Shown here: in pieces, positions 59,421-64,000 of the stretch
Position numbering within the stretch: the stretch's first letter is position 1
Layout: each line of letters begins with the position of its first letter
Origin: Sporosarcina sp. BP05
GTDB taxonomy: Bacteria; Bacillota; Bacilli; Bacillales_A; Planococcaceae
Reading direction: 5' to 3'
DNA length: 64,000 nt
Assembly (NCBI RefSeq): GCF_014282005.1
Contig: NZ_JACFTD010000010.1
Span: 1 to 64,000, forward strand
Made by a program: the position numbers and the translations under genes
The notes under the pieces: model-generated
What the model was told of the DNA's origin: nothing
Seen by the model: only the letters and a program-made list of their open reading frames with translations
Database searches by the model: none

Positions 59421-59545
59421 TTCTCTCATTTTTCAAAGTACTAAAGTACCTTGCTGGATTTGGCACCTTTCGTGTTTAGAAATTAAACGCGAATGGTTGC
59501 CGGGCATCGTAGGGCCAGTCCCTCTGCCGCTCTTAATAAGAGGCT
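59421..59545 (-). promoter_or_regulatory. SAM-I riboswitch (S box)
   Basis: Minus-strand blocks in order: CTCTTATTAAGAGCGG, CAGAGGGACTGGCCC, GATGCCCGGCAACC, AAGGTGCCAAATCC, GCAA and ATGAGAG. These are the S-box landmarks. SAM binding would favour the terminator, so the dehydrogenase and MetQNI genes are expressed when SAM is low. Confidence 0.96.
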
Positions 59546-59572
59546 TTTTATTAAATTAAGAATACTAGTAAT

Positions 59573-59599
59573 AGTATATTCATTTGAAAGGATTGTCAA
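59573..59599 (-). promoter_or_regulatory. promoter of the SAM-riboswitch operon
   Basis: Perfect TTGACA (59594-59599), 15-nt spacer, TATACT (59573-59578), about 30 nt before the aptamer. The spacing is short, but both boxes are strong. Confidence 0.6.
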
Positions 59600-59674
59600 T
59601 CACATTCTATTAAAAATTGTCGAAAGATGCTGAAATCGGCGTGTCGTATGAATAAAACAACAAGTAGCCTTCCC

Positions 59675-61615
59675 TTATAAACAATGCATGGCCTTATAGG
59701 CTTCATACCAGGGGACTGAATAGCCTTTTCCTTTGGCCAAGAAAATAGAAGTGGACGAGTATTCGGGGTCCGCTTCTTTGTTATAACCAATTTCCTCAAT
59801 GACTTGCTCCTGGTTGTGACAGCGGTCATAGCCCCCAAATAACAAGCTAAGCGTCCCTTTGCCGTGAGTGAACGAAGCAAAGGCGGCGCTGTAATTCATA
59901 AAGGTAGCGACTGGAACGCGCCCTTTTACAATTACTTTTTCACCAATCGTTTCTGGTGCCTCAAAGCTACCATGTGCTTGTTGGATGTCCGACAGCACTC
60001 GTCCCATATGATCCAAATCGACTTTTATTTTGAAATCGTAATAGGGTTCAAGCAACGTATTGGAGGCTTGTTCTAGACCTTGTCGCAGAGCCCGGAAAGT
60101 GGCCTCTCTAAAGTCACCGCCAGACGTGTACTCGTTATGGCTTCGTCCGGTCAGTAACGTTACTTTGACATCTGTGAGGGCTGAGCCGGTTAATAAACCA
60201 TGATGCTCTCGTTCGAATAAATGGCTGCGTACTACGTTTTGATGACCGATAAGTAAATCGTTTGCATGGCAAACGTTGTTAAACTGTATGCCACTACTTC
60301 TTTCAGCTGGTTCGATTAAAAGATGGACTTCCGCGTAATGCCTTAAAGGCTCAAAATGACCATAACCCGTTACGGTCGTTTCAATGGTTTCCTTATACAG
60401 TATTTTAGGTTCGCCGAAAGAGACTTGAATCGAAAACCGCTCGTTAACAATTTGTTGGAGTACTTCAAGCTGGATGACGCCCATAACATGGACATGAATT
60501 TCTTGAAAGTGTTCATCCCAGAAGACGCGCAAAGAAGGATCTTCCGCATCGAGCAGGTTAAAGCATCGAAGCACTTCTTTGACATGGATGGAAGCGTTGA
60601 AAATCACTTTCGACTTAAGGGTAGGAATCATGTCAAAGGCAGCTTTTTCTTTTAGTGCTCCAACACCGTCACCAATGGATGCTTGTGTTAATCCAGTAAC
60701 GGCGAACAGTTCGCCGGCCTGAACATGGTCAATTGCTTTGAACTTATTACTGTTATAGATGCGAATCTGTGTCACTTTCTCCGTGTAATCACCATAGTTT
60801 ACTTCGTCTCTGACACTTAGCGTACCGTTTAATGATTTAAGGAAAGTGACCCTGTTACCACTGTCATCATGGCGGATTTTATAGACCTGTGCGGAGAAAT
60901 CACTGTCATCCTCGTAAGAAGTTGCTGTCAATACATCGAGTTTCTCGAAAAATGCCATGACACCGATATCCTTAAGTGCAGAACCACTGGATAGGGCGAA
61001 GACTTTATTGTCGCTAATCATTTCCTTTAATGTTGCAAGCCATAAGTCCTTGTCGTAACCTGATTCCATATAGGTTTCTAGCAGTTCTTCATCTCGTTCT
61101 GCGATAAATTCAATGAGTTCCTCATGCATGATACCTTCATTGAAAGAGGATGTAAGGTCACAGATGTCTTCCGATAGATTGGTGCGAATTTCATGGAGTA
61201 CGCTTTCAATGTCTGTTCCTTCACGATCTGTTTTATTGATAAAAAAGAACGTAGGCATTTGATGTTTACGCAGCAGTTGCCAGACGGTTTCCGTGTGACC
61301 TTCCACGCCGTCGCTTGCGCTAATTATAATAATGGCATAGTCCATCACTTGAATGGCGCGTTCCATCTCAGGAGAAAAGTCGACGTGCCCAGGTGTGTCG
61401 ATAATGTAGTAGGTGGATCCGTTATAAGAAATGGATGCCTGGTCTGCAAAAACCGTAATTCCTCTTTCTTTCTCGATTGTATGGCTATCGAGGAAGGCGT
61501 CTTTATGGTCCACGCGGCCTCTTTGTTTAATACTTTTTGTGTGATAAAGCAGTTGTTCAGAAAAAGTTGTTTTTCCTGCATCTACGTGCGCAAGTATGCC
61601 AATTGTTTTATACAT
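59675..61615 (-). CDS. TetM-like ribosomal-protection GTPase (EF-G family)
   Basis: 646 residues from ATG 61615 (GGAG at 7-nt spacing). G1 is AHVDAGKTTFSE, G2 RGIT, G3 DTPGHVDF, G4 NKTD. The C-terminal domains IV and V resemble TetM/TetP. It is related to tetracycline-resistance proteins that remove drug from the ribosome, but chromosomal homologues in Bacillales need not confer resistance. The family is clear; the phenotype is not. Confidence 0.88.
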   Translation of the reverse strand: MYKTIGILAHVDAGKTTFSEQLLYHTKSIKQRGRVDHKDAFLDSHTIEKERGITVFADQASISYNGSTYYIIDTPGHVDFSPEMERAIQVMDYAIIIISASDGVEGHTETVWQLLRKHQMPTFFFINKTDREGTDIESVLHEIRTNLSEDICDLTSSFNEGIMHEELIEFIAERDEELLETYMESGYDKDLWLATLKEMISDNKVFALSSGSALKDIGVMAFFEKLDVLTATSYEDDSDFSAQVYKIRHDDSGNRVTFLKSLNGTLSVRDEVNYGDYTEKVTQIRIYNSNKFKAIDHVQAGELFAVTGLTQASIGDGVGALKEKAAFDMIPTLKSKVIFNASIHVKEVLRCFNLLDAEDPSLRVFWDEHFQEIHVHVMGVIQLEVLQQIVNERFSIQVSFGEPKILYKETIETTVTGYGHFEPLRHYAEVHLLIEPAERSSGIQFNNVCHANDLLIGHQNVVRSHLFEREHHGLLTGSALTDVKVTLLTGRSHNEYTSGGDFREATFRALRQGLEQASNTLLEPYYDFKIKVDLDHMGRVLSDIQQAHGSFEAPETIGEKVIVKGRVPVATFMNYSAAFASFTHGKGTLSLLFGGYDRCHNQEQVIEEIGYNKEADPEYSSTSIFLAKGKGYSVPWYEAYKAMHCL

Positions 61616-61735
61616 GTCGTCGCTCCAGTCCATTTCTTGCTACTATCTTTAGTATAGCAAATCTGAATTGGGCGAATGACACTAAATTGATGGTATACTG
61701 TATAGACAAACTTAGTGTGAAGGAGGAATCAGATT

Positions 61736-61912
61736 ATGAAATATTCAAGAACAAAAATGGAGAAGCTTGTGAAGAACGATCCGGAGCTGTCAAAACGTCT
61801 GAAACAGATAATGGGAGAACTTGACCTGGAGAAAAGTTTCGCGTTAAAAGCGTTGTATCATGCGGATGTAAAAGATGGTGGAAACCATCAAAGAAATTAT
61901 CAGGAACTGTAA
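61736..61912 (+). CDS. small basic protein, 58 residues, function unknown
   Basis: ATG 61736 preceded by AAGGAGG at 8-nt spacing. The product starts MKYSRTKMEKLVKNDPELSKRL, is Lys-rich and mostly helical in character, and ends QRNYQEL. A terminator follows 8 nt after the stop, which supports a real gene. I recognise no family. Confidence 0.7.
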   Translation: MKYSRTKMEKLVKNDPELSKRLKQIMGELDLEKSFALKALYHADVKDGGNHQRNYQEL

Positions 61913-61918
61913 ATACAT

Positions 61919-61960
61919 TAAAAGCGTGGGAAGTCTATCATGACTGCCACGCTTTTTTTG
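61919..61960 (+). terminator. terminator after the 58-residue protein gene
   Basis: AAAGCGTGG pairs with CCACGCTTT, followed by T7; the loop is about 18 nt. Confidence 0.8.
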
Positions 61961-61974
61961 ATGTTTACTTTAGA

Positions 61975-62202
61975 TTAATCTTCTGGTGAACCGATTACTT
62001 CGTGTTTGATTTCATCGAATGCTTTTTGGAGATTACGTGAATAAAGGCTTTTTTCCTCTTCATTTATAGTCGTTGTTTGTCCGATTTGTTCTTCATAATA
62101 GGACTGGGTTGAAGACAGTGATTGTGATTCGCTTATGATGAGGTTTGTCATTAAGACGTGTTTGAATGCGTCCAGATAATATTCTTTTGTTCCAAGTTTC
62201 AT
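61975..62202 (-). CDS. small acidic protein, 75 residues, function unknown
   Basis: Starts MKLGTKEYYLDAFKHVLMTNLIISES, with AAAGGGA before the ATG, and ends IKHEVIGSPED. The middle is rich in Ser, Thr, Gln and Glu. It lies downstream of the cobalamin-riboswitch terminator (62232-62267), so read-through could bring it under B12 control. I recognise no family. Confidence 0.55.
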   Translation of the reverse strand: MKLGTKEYYLDAFKHVLMTNLIISESQSLSSTQSYYEEQIGQTTTINEEEKSLYSRNLQKAFDEIKHEVIGSPED

Positions 62203-62231
62203 TGGCTAAAATCCCTTTCTTTTATGGAAAT

Positions 62232-62267
62232 AAAAAAACATCTTCCTAGTAAAACGTCAGGAAGATG
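62232..62267 (-). terminator. terminator of the cobalamin-riboswitch transcript
   Basis: Minus strand CATCTTCCT-GACGTTTTACT-AGGAAGATG, followed by T7. It begins right at the stop codon of the 54-codon ORF. Confidence 0.9.
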
Positions 62268-62432
62268 CTAGTATGCGTAAATTTGTATGGTCGCTTGTTG
62301 CCGTAACGAATGGTTCGTAAACAGAAGAACACTATTAAGTGCATAGTGAAAGAAGAGGTATTGAGTCCTCTTATGGTTCTTTCTGATTACGTTCTTTCGT
62401 ACGGCGGCTTTTACAAGTAATTGCTCGATCAT
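62268..62432 (-). CDS. 54-residue ORF between cobalamin riboswitch and terminator
   Basis: ATG 62432, stop TAG at 62268-62270 directly abutting the terminator. AGGAGGTG lies 12 nt upstream, and a mini-ORF (GTG CGG CTA TGA) fills the space and overlaps the ATG as ATGA, suggesting coupled translation. The product is basic: MIEQLLVKAAVRKNVIRK, then an aromatic stretch YLFFHYALNSVLLF, and it ends IQIYAY. I recognise no family. It could be a new B12-regulated small protein, or the RNA itself may be functional. Confidence 0.5.
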   Translation of the reverse strand: MIEQLLVKAAVRKNVIRKNHKRTQYLFFHYALNSVLLFTNHSLRQQATIQIYAY

Positions 62433-62468
62433 AGCCGCACTTAACACCTCCTATCCGCGTAGGGTATT

Positions 62469-62645
62469 GGTGTGTACTGAAATAGGCAGGTCTCCTGGCT
62501 CATGATCTTCACGTTCTTTTCCCTTCCCATTCGTAACGAACAGTGGATTTGAAAAGAGCACTCCCATTTACAGTTGCGGGACAGCGTCGGTTTTCCACCG
62601 AACTTCCCTTTTAAGCTTTTATACGAACGTAAAAAAGCACCTAAT
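62469..62645 (-). promoter_or_regulatory. cobalamin riboswitch
   Basis: Minus-strand landmarks in order: TTAGGTGC, AAAAGGGAA, CGGTGGAAAACCG, CTGTCCCGCAACTGTAA, CCACTG, GGGAAGG, the B12 box GAGCCAGGAGACCTGCC and closing CACC. The aptamer looks complete. The usual B12 transport or synthesis genes are absent downstream. Confidence 0.96.
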
Positions 62646-62672
62646 TTCTACACGTTATTCAGTTGTTCTTTT

Positions 62673-62700
62673 ACTATAGCATAGATATAGGTGCCGTGAA
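62673..62700 (-). promoter_or_regulatory. candidate promoter for the cobalamin-riboswitch RNA
   Basis: Minus strand TTCACG (62695-62700), 16-nt spacer, TATAGT (62673-62678), about 28 nt before the aptamer. Confidence 0.45.
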
Positions 62701-62935
62701 TGAGTTTGTAAATCTTGCGGGAATCAATTAAAACGCTAAGAAATGAAGGGTTCCAAGATTAGAAGCATAAAAAGTATAGACGAATAAATGGTATAGATAG
62801 TGAGAAGAGGAGGGAATTGGGCACCTGATGCTTGCGTAAAAAAGGGGAACTAGGAGACTTTGGCGAAAAGAACTTTAGAAAGACATTTGGGTGGAGGTCG
62901 TTCACCTAAGTGTTCACATAAAACGAGGTGCATAT
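62701..62935. other. non-coding gap before the methyltransferase gene
   Basis: No ORF with an SD, hairpin or repeat stands out. It presumably holds the promoter of the following gene. Confidence 0.4.
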
Positions 62936-63781
62936 ATGAAAGACCATGCGATTACAACTATTGTAGAGTGTATGGCGTCCAATGTTGATATGGGCATCAT
63001 TCAGCAAATTCAAACGGAGCATCGTCTTAAGCTTGTTGAGTTTTGGGGAATCAAAGAAGGAGGTAATGTTTTAGAAATCGGTTGTGGTCAAGGCGATACG
63101 ACGGCTGTGTTAGCATATATCGTCGGAGAAAAAGGATTTGTTCACGGGATAGATATTGCGTCTCCAGATTACGGTGCCCCGATAACAGTTGGTGATTCCG
63201 CCCGTTATTTAAAGCAGTCGAAGTTAGGAAAACAGCTTAAAATGGAGTTTAATGTTGACGTTTTAGCAGCGGAAATAGATTTTCCGGAAAATAGTTTTGA
63301 CTATATTGTTTTCTCACATTGTTCCTGGTACTTAAAATCATTTGAGGAACTCGAGGGGATAGTAAAGAAGGTTAGAAAATGGGGCAAGACATTATGTTTT
63401 GCTGAGTGGGATTCAAGAATTCAAATGATTGAACAATACCCACATTTTCTGGCTGTGCTTATTCAATCGCAGTATGAGTGTTTCAAAGAAAGTAGTCTTT
63501 CGAATGTGCGTACACTGTTTACGCCAGCGGATGTTAAACGTGCCGTAGAAAACGTGGGCTGGACAATTACAAATGAACAATCTATTCATTCGACCCAACT
63601 ACAAGATGCAAAATGGGAAATTGCTATGACGTTAGCCGATTACAAAGAGGAGATTATTAATCTTGTTGATTTGCCTGGAAAACTTAAATCACTTATCCAA
63701 TCTGAAGTAATTTTGTTAGAAGAAGCACAAAAGAATCATGCGATTAAACCGTTGTCAACATACGTATTTATCGCAGAATAA
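62936..63781 (+). CDS. class I SAM-dependent methyltransferase
   Basis: 281 residues from ATG 62936 (GAGGTG at 6-nt spacing); the frame is open upstream to 62891. The SAM site is VLEIGCGQGDTTAVLAY near residue 45, with the acidic residue in VHGIDIAS. FDYIVFSHCSWYLKSFEEL is motif IV/post-IV of small-molecule methylases. The substrate is unknown. Not related closely to the methyltransferase at 53656. Confidence 0.88.
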   Translation: MKDHAITTIVECMASNVDMGIIQQIQTEHRLKLVEFWGIKEGGNVLEIGCGQGDTTAVLAYIVGEKGFVHGIDIASPDYGAPITVGDSARYLKQSKLGKQLKMEFNVDVLAAEIDFPENSFDYIVFSHCSWYLKSFEELEGIVKKVRKWGKTLCFAEWDSRIQMIEQYPHFLAVLIQSQYECFKESSLSNVRTLFTPADVKRAVENVGWTITNEQSIHSTQLQDAKWEIAMTLADYKEEIINLVDLPGKLKSLIQSEVILLEEAQKNHAIKPLSTYVFIAE

Positions 63782-63866
63782 TGAGGTTGTGCGATTTTGA
63801 TTTTTCCTTATTTTTCAACATACCTTAATTATACACTGTAAATAGGGAGTGAAGGGGGAATGGGTT

Positions 63867-64000
63867 GTGAAGAAGTACAGTAAAGAGGAGAACAGCTGGA
63901 TTTTCTATGATTGGGCGAACTCTGCGTATTCGATTATTATTACGACAGCGGTGTTCCCGCTTTACTACAAGGCAGTTGCGACAGATGCAGGCGTGAGTAT
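63867..64000 (+). CDS. UMF1-family MFS transporter, N-terminal part
   Basis: GTG 63867 opens a frame running off the window (first ~44 residues). SWIFYDWANSAYSIIITTAVFPLYY is the typical first helix of UMF1 (Atg22-like) transporters such as YxiO. GAAGGGGG lies upstream. Truncated by the window edge, not by mutation. Confidence 0.8.
   Translation, partial: MKKYSKEENSWIFYDWANSAYSIIITTAVFPLYYKAVATDAGVS

Overview
The window is a chromosomal replication-origin region of a spore-forming Bacillales bacterium, most likely Planococcaceae (Sporosarcina-like). Evidence: the dnaA-dnaN-yaaA-recF-gyrB-gyrA block diverges from rpmH-rnpA-yidC-jag-mnmE-mnmG-rsmG-noc-parA-parB, followed by rpsF-ssb-rpsR, yybS-gdpP-rplI-dnaC, walRKHIJ-htrA and rlmH. 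A yyaC spore-protein gene, TTG/GTG starts with strong Shine-Dalgarno (SD) sites, and Bacillales-type riboswitches agree. The genus is inferred, not proven.

Layout. 1-10085 (minus strand): HD-GYP-like protein, gyrA, gyrB, recF, yaaA, dnaN, dnaA. 8566-8735 and 10086-10450: bipartite oriC with DnaA boxes and a DnaA-trio strand-opening element next to dnaN. 10591-19959 (plus): ribosomal protein L34, RNase P, membrane insertase, tRNA modification, 16S rRNA methylation and chromosome segregation, with two parS sites. 20295-31051: DUF554 protein, yyaC, an MscS channel, DUF951, ychF, a membrane protease-like protein, S6/SSB/S18, then yybS, gdpP, L9 and the replicative helicase. 31553-41153: an M23 peptidase, the essential WalRK system with its modulators, an HtrA protease, a DnaA-box cluster around a CxxH/CxxC protein gene, and rlmH.

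After rlmH the content becomes accessory. A GAF/PAS histidine kinase lies between two near-identical copies of the rlmH 3' end, the sequence that staphylococcal SCC elements use as attachment site. Then come mqo, a VOC protein, a hairpin-rich non-coding stretch, a PhnA-like zinc-ribbon protein, an F420-ligase-family protein with a divergent LysR regulator, a lysine-riboswitch-controlled ABC transporter whose ATPase gene is frameshifted, an NCS2 permease, a methyltransferase, an FMN-dependent hydroxy-acid oxidase, and a SAM-riboswitch-controlled operon (GldA-like dehydrogenase plus MetQNI). A TetM-like GTPase, two small proteins, a cobalamin riboswitch over an unrecognised 54-codon ORF, a methyltransferase and the start of a UMF1 transporter finish the window.

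Most worth checking: the SCC-like attachment repeats at rlmH, the cobalamin-riboswitch small ORF, the DnaA-box cluster near rlmH, the near-cognate start codons (ATT, ATA) on two genes, and the two hairpins with complementary loops. No tRNA, rRNA, CRISPR array or intact insertion sequence was found.
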